Part shown: positions 33,113 through 41,621 of the stretch, in pieces
Position numbering within the stretch: the first letter of the stretch is position 1
Layout of the letters: the number at the start of each line of letters is the position of its first letter
Source of the DNA: an uncultured Bacteroidales bacterium
GTDB lineage: Bacteria; Bacteroidota; Bacteroidia; Bacteroidales; Muribaculaceae
Reading direction: 5' to 3'
DNA length: 55,344 nucleotides
Assembly: GCA_946011725.1 (NCBI GenBank)
Contig: CAMGBT010000007.1
Span: 1-55,344, forward strand
The notes under the pieces: generated by a model
The model's input: only the letters and a program-made list of their open reading frames with translations
What the model was told of the DNA's origin: nothing
Databases searched by the model: none
Position numbers and translations under genes: made by a program

Positions 33113-34876
33113 ATGGACTACAGCATTTCACAGTTCTTAGGCCTGCTCGGTGCCGTCGGCCTGTTCCTCTACGGCATGAAAGTAATGAGCGAAGGCCTCC
33201 AGAAAGCCGCGGGCGACCGCCTGCGCAACATTCTTCAGGCAATGACTCGCAACCGCTTCGCGGGCCTGCTCACCGGCTGCGCCATCACAGCCCTCATCCA
33301 AAGTTCGTCAGCTTCCACTGTCATGGTGGTTAGCTTTGTTAACGCCGGTTTGATGTCGCTTGCTCAATCCATGGCCGTGATTTTCGGCGCCAACGTCGGC
33401 ACCACCTTCACCGCCTGGATTATAGCCATCTTTGGCTTCAAGGTGGATATGTCGTTGGTAATCATGCCGTTAATAGGCTTGGCTGTGGTGTTGCTATTCT
33501 CCAACAAGAACCGCAGCAAGAGCATCGGCGAGTTCCTCATCGGCTTCGCGTTGCTATTTATGGGCCTGAGTACCATTAACTTGTACGTGCCGGATTTGAG
33601 CAAAGACCCGGAAATGTTCGCCGCCCTGCAAGACTATGCCAACATGGGCTACGCCTCGGTGCTGCTCTTCGCCTTGGTGGGCATGATAGTCACCGCCATC
33701 ATCCAATCCTCGGCGGCCACATTCGCTATCGTGCTGATTATGTGCACCAAAGGGTGGATTACCTTCGACTTGGCCTGCGCCTTGGTGCTGGGCTCGAATA
33801 TCGGCACCACCATCACCCCGTTGCTGGCCTCAATGAGCGGTAACGTGGCCGCCAAGCGCACCGCCATGGGCCACTTGCTCTTCAACACCTTGGGCACCAT
33901 TTGGTGCGTGATAGTGTTCACACCCTTCGCAAGCATGAACTCATGGATAACCGAAGCTATCGGCGCCGGTAACCCCAACGCGCTGTTTGAATACGTTTCC
34001 GCCGGCAATTCCGACCTTGCCGCCATCGGCAAGATGCAGCTCAGCGTGTCGGTGGGTCTGTCGGTGTTCCACACCACCTTCAACATTGTGAACGTGTGCA
34101 TAATGATTTGGCTCACAGGCTTATACGTCAAGATCGTGGAATGGATGGTGCCCGCGCGCAAAACTACCGACGAGTTCTCGCTCAAATTCATATCCAGCGG
34201 TCTGCTGTCGTCGGCCGAACTCAACATCGCCATGGCCGAGAAAGAAGTGGTGGTATTCGCCGAACGTGTCCGCCGCATGATTGACATGAGCGCCACCCTC
34301 ATCCACACCAAGGAAAAGAGCGAAGAGTATACCAAACTTTATTCGCGCCTCGAAAAGTACGAAGACATCTCTGACCGCATGGAAATCGAGATTGCCAAGT
34401 ACCTCAACAAGTGCGCCGAAGGTCGCCTTTCGAACGAATCCAAGCTCCGCATCACGGCCCTGCTGGCCATCGTCAGCGAGATTGAATCCATCGCCGACTG
34501 CTGCATGGGCGTGGGCAAAATCCTCAACCGCAAAATTGAAAGCGGTGTGGAATTTACTGAGGAAATCTACGCCAACATCGACACTATGCATAAGTATGTG
34601 GCCGAAGCTATGGATTTGATGCTCAAAGAGTTGCGTGACCTTGAAATGGAGACCGTCCACGACCGCCCGTTGATTGATTCCTACAACAAGGAGCGCGAAA
34701 TCAACAACATGCGCAACGCCTACCGCAGCGCCAACATTGCCAACATCAACGGCGGCAAGTACCAGTACCAAGCTGGCATCTACTACATGGACATCGTCAG
34801 CGACTTCGAACGCACCGGCGACTACATCATCAACGTTGTGGACACCATCAAAGACACCTTCCGCACCCGCAACTAA
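33113..34876 (+). CDS. Na/Pi cotransporter family protein with PhoU-like C-terminal domain
   Basis: A 587-residue protein. The membrane part (about 1-340) has the two inverted repeats of the NptA/PNaS family, each with a QSS motif (ALIQSSSASTVMVV and AIIQSSAATFAIV), and GANVGTT / GSNIGTT loops. The C-terminal part (about 350-587) is helical, with PhoU-like heptads. It probably imports phosphate with sodium, with the PhoU-like part sensing or gating. It stands alone between a divergent kinase gene and the DUF5715 operon, with repeats downstream. Confidence 0.93.
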   Translation: MDYSISQFLGLLGAVGLFLYGMKVMSEGLQKAAGDRLRNILQAMTRNRFAGLLTGCAITALIQSSSASTVMVVSFVNAGLMSLAQSMAVIFGANVGTTFTAWIIAIFGFKVDMSLVIMPLIGLAVVLLFSNKNRSKSIGEFLIGFALLFMGLSTINLYVPDLSKDPEMFAALQDYANMGYASVLLFALVGMIVTAIIQSSAATFAIVLIMCTKGWITFDLACALVLGSNIGTTITPLLASMSGNVAAKRTAMGHLLFNTLGTIWCVIVFTPFASMNSWITEAIGAGNPNALFEYVSAGNSDLAAIGKMQLSVSVGLSVFHTTFNIVNVCIMIWLTGLYVKIVEWMVPARKTTDEFSLKFISSGLLSSAELNIAMAEKEVVVFAERVRRMIDMSATLIHTKEKSEEYTKLYSRLEKYEDISDRMEIEIAKYLNKCAEGRLSNESKLRITALLAIVSEIESIADCCMGVGKILNRKIESGVEFTEEIYANIDTMHKYVAEAMDLMLKELRDLEMETVHDRPLIDSYNKEREINNMRNAYRSANIANINGGKYQYQAGIYYMDIVSDFERTGDYIINVVDTIKDTFRTRN

Positions 34877-34896
34877 CCCCGCCTCGCCTTCTGCGT

Positions 34897-34997
34897 TTAA
34901 ACGAAGCTACGAAGAACGAAGCTACGAAGAATTTTTAAACGAAGAACGAAGTAACGAACCTACTTATTCGTTAATTCGTTCTTCGTTATTTCGTTAA
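34897..34997. repeat. ACGAA array, 8-7-8 spacing, copy 3 (two-armed)
   Basis: ACGAA at 34901, 34909, 34916 and 34924 (steps 8, 7, 8), then 34939, 34946 and 34954, then the inverse word TTCGT at 34967, 34975, 34982 and 34990 (steps 8, 7, 8). The outer ends read GTTTAAACGAA and TTCGTTAAACC, so the whole forms a large imperfect hairpin. It lies 20 bases after the Na/Pi stop. No terminal repeats like those at 18379-18528 are present. Confidence 0.7.
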
Positions 34998-35040
34998 ACC
35001 GCGCCAACGGCCGCCACCTCGCCAACCGCGGGCGCGCGCA

Positions 35041-35074
35041 GGCTTTTTTGCACATGCTTCGAGCTCTTGCTCGA
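35041..35074 (-). repeat. dispersed ~40-base intergenic repeat, copy 6
   Basis: On the minus strand CGAGCAAGAGCTCGAAGC, ATGTG, CAAAAAAGCC; the right end lacks the GGCTCCGCGCG tail. It lies between the ACGAA array and the promoter of the DUF5715 operon. Confidence 0.7.
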
Positions 35075-35102
35075 GAAAAATTGGCGCAAACGGCGGCCGC
35101 GC

Positions 35103-35133
35103 TTTCTTATTTGGCAAAAAATTCGTACCTTTG
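35103..35133 (+). promoter_or_regulatory. promoter of the DUF5715-aroC operon
   Basis: TTTC at 35103-35106 (one base off TTTG), 19-base spacer, TACCTTTG at 35126-35133. The predicted start is near 35139, which excludes an upstream ATG at 35131 and favours the ATG at 35152. Confidence 0.6.
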
Positions 35134-35151
35134 CAGTATTATTTAGAAGTT

Positions 35152-35928
35152 ATGCCAAGATTTATACATTATTATATATGGGTTTGCATGGCATTGGCCG
35201 TGGCGGCTTGCTCCGAGGAGGCGCAGCCAACGGCAGCCGTAGACAATTCCGCGCAAATCGCAGAGTTGCTCGCCGATGCGCCTGCAAATCAGTGGGATAC
35301 CCACTTGGACACCGTCATCGATGACGGTTGCCAACGCCTCGTCATCCGCAACGTCTTCCCCCTGCGCTCCACCTTCAACGACTCCAACGCCGTTCAGCTT
35401 GCTGCCGCCAAACAGTTGGGAATCAACCCGATACAAGACGACGCCGACATCCTGCGCGTCAACCGGCCGTTGGTGCGCGTGCGCTCATGCCGCGAATACT
35501 ACCTCGACGACCTCACCCACTCGTTCCCCTTCTTGGTGCCCGAGGCGGCCCAATTGCTGAGCGACATCGGTCGCGCCTTCAACGACTCCTTAGCCGCCCG
35601 CGGCGGCGGCCACTACCGCATCAAAGTCACCTCGCTGCTGCGCACGCCCGCCACCGTCAAGAAGCTCAAAAAAGTGAACAAAAACGCCACCGAAGAATCC
35701 ACTCACTCCTTCGGCACCACCTTCGATATCAGCTACGGCAAATTCGTAATCGACTCATTAGCAGAGCCTTACCGCACCTTCGAAGACCTCAAAAACCTTC
35801 TGGGCGAAATCCTCTACGACATGCGCGCCCAAGGCCGCTGCTACGTTAAGTTCGAGTTCCGCCAAAGCTGCTTCCACATCACCGCCCGCCCCTGCGAGGC
35901 GAACAAACCGCGGCTTAGTACGTTATAA
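35152..35928 (+). CDS. DUF5715-like lipoprotein with M15-type peptidase motifs
   Basis: A 258-residue lipoprotein: hydrophobic N terminus ending ALAVAAC, lipobox Cys20. The C-terminal half has STHSFGTTFD (His185 and Asp192) and later CFHIT (His242), the layout of zinc ligands in M15/LAS peptidoglycan peptidases (SxHxxGxAxD and a later His). I therefore infer a zinc-dependent D-Ala or cell-wall peptidase role; the family is otherwise listed as unknown function. It leads a six-gene operon; the AsmA-like gene begins nine bases after its stop. Confidence 0.8.
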   Translation: MPRFIHYYIWVCMALAVAACSEEAQPTAAVDNSAQIAELLADAPANQWDTHLDTVIDDGCQRLVIRNVFPLRSTFNDSNAVQLAAAKQLGINPIQDDADILRVNRPLVRVRSCREYYLDDLTHSFPFLVPEAAQLLSDIGRAFNDSLAARGGGHYRIKVTSLLRTPATVKKLKKVNKNATEESTHSFGTTFDISYGKFVIDSLAEPYRTFEDLKNLLGEILYDMRAQGRCYVKFEFRQSCFHITARPCEANKPRLSTL

Positions 35929-35937
35929 TTGAAAGTT

Positions 35938-38900
35938 ATGGCAAAGAACAAACACATACCATGGTGGCAACGCCTGCTCCTGATCACCGCGTGGACCGTG
36001 ATGGCCGCGGTGCTGGCCGTGGCGGCACTGCTGATGTGCGTCACCCGCTTACTGCAGCCCGAGCAGCTCACGCCCGTGGCGCAACGTCTTGCCAATCAAT
36101 ACCTTGACGCCGACGTAACCATCGGTCGCGTGGCCCTCAGTTCCGGCGGCAACCACTTCCTCTGCCTCGACGTCGACAGTCTCACCATCATCTCGCGGCC
36201 CATGCTCCGGCTCGATGCCGCGCGTCGCGACACCCTGCCCGATTATACCGATACTCTGCTGACTGTCAGTCACTTCGACGGCGGCATCTCCTTGACCGAC
36301 CTGGTCATGGGCAACATCACCCTGAGCGACATCGCCATCGACGACCTCCGCGCCAACGTCTACCAAGCCTCCGACGTGGCCAACTTCGACATCTACCGCT
36401 CCGAGCCGTCGCCCGAGCCCGAAGAGCCATCCTCCGGCCTGCCGCAAATCGCCATCAGCCACTTTTCCTTGCGCACCCCGGCCGTCATCCGCTACCTCGA
36501 CGACAGCGGTAACGCGTTGACTGTCAACCTCAACCGCACCTCGCTCTCCGGCACCGACGCCCCGGCCTATACCCTCAATTTCGACGGCCTCACCGCCGTG
36601 GAAATCCCCCAACTGCTGCGATTGCAGCAATCAACCTTGGCGCTCGACGCCTCCGTGGAATGGGACCTCAACGATCCGCTCAAAGTGCGCCTCAACCCAT
36701 CGACCTTCGTGCTCGACTCCATCCGCGCTGAAGCCGAAGCCACCGTGGACTTCGCTAACGACCTGATTCTCAGTGACTACGCACTGAAAATCGAACCCGT
36801 CGCCGTGCAATACCTCGTGGACTTCCTCCCGCAGGACATGCGCCACAACTTCGGCCTCGACAGCCGCAATTTTGCCACCGGCGTCCGCGCCGGCTTGGTC
36901 GTTAAGTCGCTGAGCGCCTACAACTTATCGCGCGACTTCGTGCCCCACGCGCAAGTCGACCTCCACCTCGCCCCCGGCGCCCTCCGCTACGGACCCGTGC
37001 GCCTCAACCGCGTCGGCGGCGACATCGCTGTCACCCTGCGCGGCGACACCCTCGACCTCACAAGCGTCAGCGTCAGCGACTTCCTCCTCAAAGGTCCCGC
37101 TACCGACCTCACTATCAACGTGGTAGCTGACCACCTCCTCTCCGACCCGCACTTCAAAGGCTCCGTAAGCGGCCATACCGCCCTCCACCGCCTGCCCCGC
37201 GCGCTCACCGACCTCAGCGGCGGCACCGTGGCCGGCCATCTCGCCGCCGCCTTCGATTTCAGCGGCACACAGTCGATGCTCGCGCCCAACCGCTTCCACC
37301 TGCTCAAAGTAGACGGCGACATCGACCTCACCGACTTCTCCTACGTGGCCCTCGACTCCTCCCAAACGCTCTACGCCGACGTGGCTTGCCTCAAATTCGG
37401 CACCCACAACCGCATCAACAACGCTAACGTGCTGAAAATGAGCCTCGCAGCCGACTCCATCCGCTACGAAGCCGACAGCATCACCGCCACCGTCACCGAC
37501 CTCGCCCTCGGTCTGGGCGCCGCCAACAACGGCATCCCGCGCGACACCGCCGAGTTCGTGCCCATGGGCGGCCGCATCTCCATGGCTCGCCTGCGGCTCA
37601 ACCTCCCCGGCGACTCCATCCGCCTCAACTCGCGCCAACTCGCCGGCATGGTGACCCTGCGCCGCGCCAACGGCAACCGCGTGTTGCCGCAGCTCGACTT
37701 CAACCTCGAAGCGGAGCGCTTCAACGCGTCAACCCCCACCGCCCGCCTGCGCCTGCGCCAAGTCAACCTCACCCTGTGCGCACGCAAGAATCCGCCCCGG
37801 CAGCCGTCGCAAAAGCTTCAAGCCATTGCCGACAGCATCGCCGCCGCCAACCCCGCCCTCGAGCCGGATTCCGTTATGGCGCTCGCCCGCGCCGTGCGCC
37901 GGCAGCAACGCGGCACGCGTGCCGCGGCTCAAACTACCGCCGACGAGGTAATCGACTGGGGCACAGACGATAACACGCGCCGATTCCTGCGCAACTGGAC
38001 CATCACCGGCGGCATCTCCGCCCAACGTGCATCCGTCTCCACCCCCGCGTTCCCCATCAAGAGCCGCCTGCGCGAGTTCAACCTCACCTTTAACAACGAC
38101 TCCGTGGTGCTCCACAACGTCCGCTACACCGCCGGTTCGTCCGACTTCACCATCAACGGCGAAGTCAGCAACATCCGCCGCAGCCTCACCTCCCGCAGCG
38201 GCCGACAGGTGCTCAAGGTGCGCTTCGACGTGCAGAGCGACACCATCGACGTCAACCAAATCGCCGATGCCATCTTCCGCGGATGCGCCGCCACCGCCGC
38301 TTCAATCGACCCCGATGACGACGATGCCGACTTCGAAGTCACCGAGGACACCGACTCCATCGCCCCGCTGCTCATCCCCACCAACATCGACCTGCGCCTG
38401 AACCTGCGCGCCGACAATATCCGCTACGCCGACATGCTCTTCCACGACTTCTCCGGCGAGGTCCTTGCCGCCCGTGGTGCGCTGCACCTCAACGACTTAG
38501 CAGCCCGCTCCGCCGATGGCGACATCTCCCTCTCGGCCCTGTATTCCGCACCCCGCCGGCAAGATATGCAGTTCGGCTTCGGCCTGATGGTGGACCGCTT
38601 CCGCATCGACCGCTTCCTGCGCTTGGTGCCCGCGCTCGACTCCATCATGCCCATGATGAGCAGCATCAGCGGCGTTATCAACTCCGAAATCGCCGCCACC
38701 TGCTCGGTGGATTCGGCCATGAACTTGGAGCTGCCGTCGTTGGCCGCGGCCGTGCGCATCGGTGGCGACTCCCTGTGCCTCATCGACAGCGAGACCTACC
38801 GCACCATCGGTAAGTGGCTGATGTTCAAGGACAAAACTCGCAACGTCATCGACCACATGGACGTGCTGCTCACCGTGGCCGACAACCGCATGCAGCTCTA

Positions 38901-39321
38901 CCCCTTCATTTTCGACATCGACCGCTATCGCCTTGGCGTTCAAGGATATAACGACTTAGCGTTCAACTTCGACTACCACATTGCCGTGCTCAAATCGCCC
39001 CTGCCGTTCAAATTCGGCATCAACCTGCGCGGCAACCCCGACGACTACTCAATCCGCCTGGGCAAAGCCCGCCTCAAGGAGGGTCAAGCCACCGATGTGG
39101 CCATGGCCGACACCACTCGCGTGAACCTGTTGCGCGAGTTCCGCAACGTCTTCCGCCGCGGTGTGGAGCAGTCGGGCATGGACCGTGTCCACGTTCATAC
39201 CGCGCACCCCGGCGGCGCGCCGGCATCCGATGCCGACACCATCTCCCACGCCGATTCGCTTTACTTCATCGAGCACGGTCTGATTGAGGCTCCTCAACCC
39301 GCCGAAACCCCTAAAAAGTAA
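35938..39321 (+). CDS. AsmA family protein
   Basis: A 1127-residue protein with one N-terminal membrane helix (about 12-34) and a very long, beta-strand-rich periplasmic body with the repeating hydrophobic/Asp pattern of AsmA/TamB-like lipid-transfer proteins. The end (LPFKFGINLRGNPDDYSIRLGKAR) is typical of the Bacteroidota members. These proteins are thought to bridge inner and outer membrane for phospholipid movement. The frame also permits a TTG start at 35929; the ATG at 35938 leaves a nine-base gap to the preceding stop. TamL is encoded elsewhere in the window (11302-13629) and could be a partner. Confidence 0.88.
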   Translation: MAKNKHIPWWQRLLLITAWTVMAAVLAVAALLMCVTRLLQPEQLTPVAQRLANQYLDADVTIGRVALSSGGNHFLCLDVDSLTIISRPMLRLDAARRDTLPDYTDTLLTVSHFDGGISLTDLVMGNITLSDIAIDDLRANVYQASDVANFDIYRSEPSPEPEEPSSGLPQIAISHFSLRTPAVIRYLDDSGNALTVNLNRTSLSGTDAPAYTLNFDGLTAVEIPQLLRLQQSTLALDASVEWDLNDPLKVRLNPSTFVLDSIRAEAEATVDFANDLILSDYALKIEPVAVQYLVDFLPQDMRHNFGLDSRNFATGVRAGLVVKSLSAYNLSRDFVPHAQVDLHLAPGALRYGPVRLNRVGGDIAVTLRGDTLDLTSVSVSDFLLKGPATDLTINVVADHLLSDPHFKGSVSGHTALHRLPRALTDLSGGTVAGHLAAAFDFSGTQSMLAPNRFHLLKVDGDIDLTDFSYVALDSSQTLYADVACLKFGTHNRINNANVLKMSLAADSIRYEADSITATVTDLALGLGAANNGIPRDTAEFVPMGGRISMARLRLNLPGDSIRLNSRQLAGMVTLRRANGNRVLPQLDFNLEAERFNASTPTARLRLRQVNLTLCARKNPPRQPSQKLQAIADSIAAANPALEPDSVMALARAVRRQQRGTRAAAQTTADEVIDWGTDDNTRRFLRNWTITGGISAQRASVSTPAFPIKSRLREFNLTFNNDSVVLHNVRYTAGSSDFTINGEVSNIRRSLTSRSGRQVLKVRFDVQSDTIDVNQIADAIFRGCAATAASIDPDDDDADFEVTEDTDSIAPLLIPTNIDLRLNLRADNIRYADMLFHDFSGEVLAARGALHLNDLAARSADGDISLSALYSAPRRQDMQFGFGLMVDRFRIDRFLRLVPALDSIMPMMSSISGVINSEIAATCSVDSAMNLELPSLAAAVRIGGDSLCLIDSETYRTIGKWLMFKDKTRNVIDHMDVLLTVADNRMQLYPFIFDIDRYRLGVQGYNDLAFNFDYHIAVLKSPLPFKFGINLRGNPDDYSIRLGKARLKEGQATDVAMADTTRVNLLREFRNVFRRGVEQSGMDRVHVHTAHPGGAPASDADTISHADSLYFIEHGLIEAPQPAETPKK

Positions 39322-39325
39322 GCTT

Positions 39326-40048
39326 ATGACCTGTAATTCAGATAATTATCCCCGCATATCCGCCGCCCTAATCGACATGGACGGCACCCTATACAACTCC
39401 ATGCCCAACCACGCTCGCGCATGGAAACTCCTTATGGACGAGGCCGGAATCCCCGCCCGCGAGGAGGAATTCTACCTCTACGAAGGCGCCACCGGCGCCG
39501 CCACCATCGACCGCCTCATCCTCCGCACATGGGGCCGCCACGCCACCGACGCCGAGAAGCGCGACATGTACGCCCGCAAGGCCGAGCTGTTCGTGCAGCA
39601 GCCGCCCGTGCAGCTTATGCCCGGCGCCCGCGAGCTGGTGGAAGCGCTCCGCGAGCGCCACATCCTCACCGTCTTGGTCAGCGGTTCCGGCCAAAACTCG
39701 CTGCTGGGCCGCCTCGACACCGACTTCCCCGGCGCCTTTCCCGTGGAGCGCCGCGTCACCTCCGCCTCCGTGGCCCACGGCAAGCCCGCGCCCGACCCCT
39801 TCCTGCGCGGCCTCGAATTAGCCGGCGTCTCCGCCCACCAAGCTATCGCCATCGACAACGCCCCATTAGGCACCACCTCCGCCGTGGCCGCCGGCATCCT
39901 CACCGTGGGCGTACTAACCGGCCCGATTCCCGCCGCCGAAGTCATCCGCACCGGCGTTCACATCCTCTACCACTCAATGGACGAGTGCGCCGCTATCCTT
40001 CCCCGACTAATCGACCGAATCAACCATCCTTTACCCGTATTGTCTTAA
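39326..40048 (+). CDS. HAD family hydrolase, beta-phosphoglucomutase-like
   Basis: A 240-residue HAD protein with ALIDMDGTLYNSMPNHARAW (motif I), VLVSGSG (motif II), KPAPDPFL (motif III) and IAIDNAPLG (motif IV, with Asn in place of the second acidic residue found in many members). The short helical cap is of the phosphatase/phosphomutase group. It starts four bases after the AsmA-like stop; a longer start at 39284 would overlap that gene by 38 bases and is rejected. Substrate unknown. Confidence 0.9.
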   Translation: MTCNSDNYPRISAALIDMDGTLYNSMPNHARAWKLLMDEAGIPAREEEFYLYEGATGAATIDRLILRTWGRHATDAEKRDMYARKAELFVQQPPVQLMPGARELVEALRERHILTVLVSGSGQNSLLGRLDTDFPGAFPVERRVTSASVAHGKPAPDPFLRGLELAGVSAHQAIAIDNAPLGTTSAVAAGILTVGVLTGPIPAAEVIRTGVHILYHSMDECAAILPRLIDRINHPLPVLS

Positions 40049-40066
40049 TCTAAAACAGCTTACGCT

Positions 40067-41131
40067 ATGACACAGAAATTTATCTTCTCCGAGAATCCCG
40101 CTGCCGACCTCGAACGCGTCATCGCGGAATTGGCCCCGACCTCCGTGGCCGTGGTGGCTGACGTCAACACCGCTCAGTACGTGGTGCCGCTCCTCACAGC
40201 CGCCTCGCCGGCCATCAAAGCCGCCAACCTCATCACCGTCAAAGCCGGCGACCTCAACAAGACGCTCGACGCCGCGCAATCCATCTGGCGCGCTCTGGCC
40301 CAAATGCAGGCCGACCGCCGTTCGGTGCTCGTGGCCGTGGGTGGCGGCATGGTCACCGACCTGGCCGGATTCGCCGCCGCCACATATATGCGCGGCATCC
40401 GTGCCGTGTACGTTCCCACCACTCTGCTGGCCGCGGTCGACGCCTCCGCCGGCGGCAAAACCGGCGTTAACTTCCTCGGACTCAAGAACATGGTGGGCAC
40501 CTTCACCGAACCGGTCGCCGCCATCATATCCTCCACCTTCTTCTCCACCCTCACCCCCGACGAGGTCCTCTCCGGCTACGGCGAAATGCTCAAGCACGCC
40601 CTGCTGAGCGATGCCAAAATGCTTGGCCGATTGCTCGCCTTCACTCCCGCCGCGCAAGCCTCCGCCATGCTCCCGCTCGTGGAGGAAAGCGTTAAGGTGA
40701 AGTGCAAATTCGTTGAGGGTGACCTGCGCGAAGGCTCCAAACGCCGCGCGCTCAACCTCGGCCACAGCGCCGGACACGCCTTCGAAGAGTTGGCCATGAA
40801 GCGCACCGCCGCCATCCCGCACGGCTTCGCCGTGGCTCACGGTTGCGTGGTGGCCCTGGTCCTCTCGCACATACACCTCGGATTCCCCTCCGACACCCTC
40901 CACTCATTCGCTCAGTTCGTGGCGCAACATTACCCCCTCGACTTCACCCTCACCTGCGACGACTACCCCGAGCTCCTCGCACTGATGCACCACGACAAGA
41001 AGAACACCTCGCGCCAAACCTTCAACTTCACCCTCCTCGCCGAAGTCGGCAAGCCACAAATCGACTGCCACGTTAGCGAGGACGATGTGCGCAACGCCCT
41101 CGATATTTACCGCGACTTAATCGGCATCTGA
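40067..41131 (+). CDS. aroB: 3-dehydroquinate synthase
   Basis: Converts DAHP to 3-dehydroquinate, step two of the shikimate pathway. The 354-residue product shows the NAD-binding GGGMVTDLAGFAAATYMRG, the phosphate-binding PTTLLAAVDASAGGKTGVN, and zinc ligands in LNLGHSAGHAFE and PHGFAVAHG. Length and motif order match AroB. It is 18 bases after the HAD gene and one base before ybaK. Confidence 0.96.
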   Translation: MTQKFIFSENPAADLERVIAELAPTSVAVVADVNTAQYVVPLLTAASPAIKAANLITVKAGDLNKTLDAAQSIWRALAQMQADRRSVLVAVGGGMVTDLAGFAAATYMRGIRAVYVPTTLLAAVDASAGGKTGVNFLGLKNMVGTFTEPVAAIISSTFFSTLTPDEVLSGYGEMLKHALLSDAKMLGRLLAFTPAAQASAMLPLVEESVKVKCKFVEGDLREGSKRRALNLGHSAGHAFEELAMKRTAAIPHGFAVAHGCVVALVLSHIHLGFPSDTLHSFAQFVAQHYPLDFTLTCDDYPELLALMHHDKKNTSRQTFNFTLLAEVGKPQIDCHVSEDDVRNALDIYRDLIGI

Positions 41132-41132
41132 T

Positions 41133-41621
41133 ATGGCTAAAGTACAGAAAACCAACGTGGCACGCCTGCTCGACAAGGCCAAAATTCCTTACGAGCTCAT
41201 CCCCTACGAGTACGACGAGAACGACCTCGCCGCCCAACACGTGGCCGACGCCCTCGGCGAGGATATCCATCAGGTATTCAAGACGTTAGTGCTCTGCTCC
41301 GGCTCGCAGCACATCGTGTGCGTGGTGCCGGGCTGCTGCAAGGTCGACCTCAAAAAGGCCGCGCGTGCGGCCGCGCTCAAGAAGGTGGAAATGCTGCCCA
41401 TGAAGGAGCTGCTGCCGCTCACCGGCTACATCCGCGGCGGCTGCTCACCCATCGGCATGAAGAAGCCATTCCCTACATTCTTCCACTCCACCGCCCTCGA
41501 TTTCGAGGTGATATTTGTGAGCGCCGGCGTCCGCGGCCTCCAGCTGCGCATCGCGCCGCAACAACTCATCGACTACGTCGGCGCCTCCGTGGCCGACCTT
41601 TGCAAAGACTCCGAACTATGA
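41133..41621 (+). CDS. ybaK: YbaK/EbsC-type aminoacyl-tRNA deacylase
   Basis: A 162-residue single-domain protein of the YbaK/ProX editing superfamily, which removes mischarged amino acids (in the E. coli enzyme, Cys from tRNA-Pro). Family stretches include FKTLVL near 50, VVPGCCKVDLKKAARA, and the CSPIGMKK / LDFEVIFVSAG region near the C terminus. It sits between aroB and aroC, one base after the first and overlapping the second by four bases (ATGA), so it is firmly in the operon. Its connection to the shikimate pathway is unexplained. Confidence 0.92.
   Translation: MAKVQKTNVARLLDKAKIPYELIPYEYDENDLAAQHVADALGEDIHQVFKTLVLCSGSQHIVCVVPGCCKVDLKKAARAAALKKVEMLPMKELLPLTGYIRGGCSPIGMKKPFPTFFHSTALDFEVIFVSAGVRGLQLRIAPQQLIDYVGASVADLCKDSEL

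Noticed and set aside
34897-34997. CRISPR-like or tandem-repeat coding sequence in the ACGAA array
   Set aside because: The boxes are 5 bases with 2-3 base gaps and invert in the middle; no open frame spans them.
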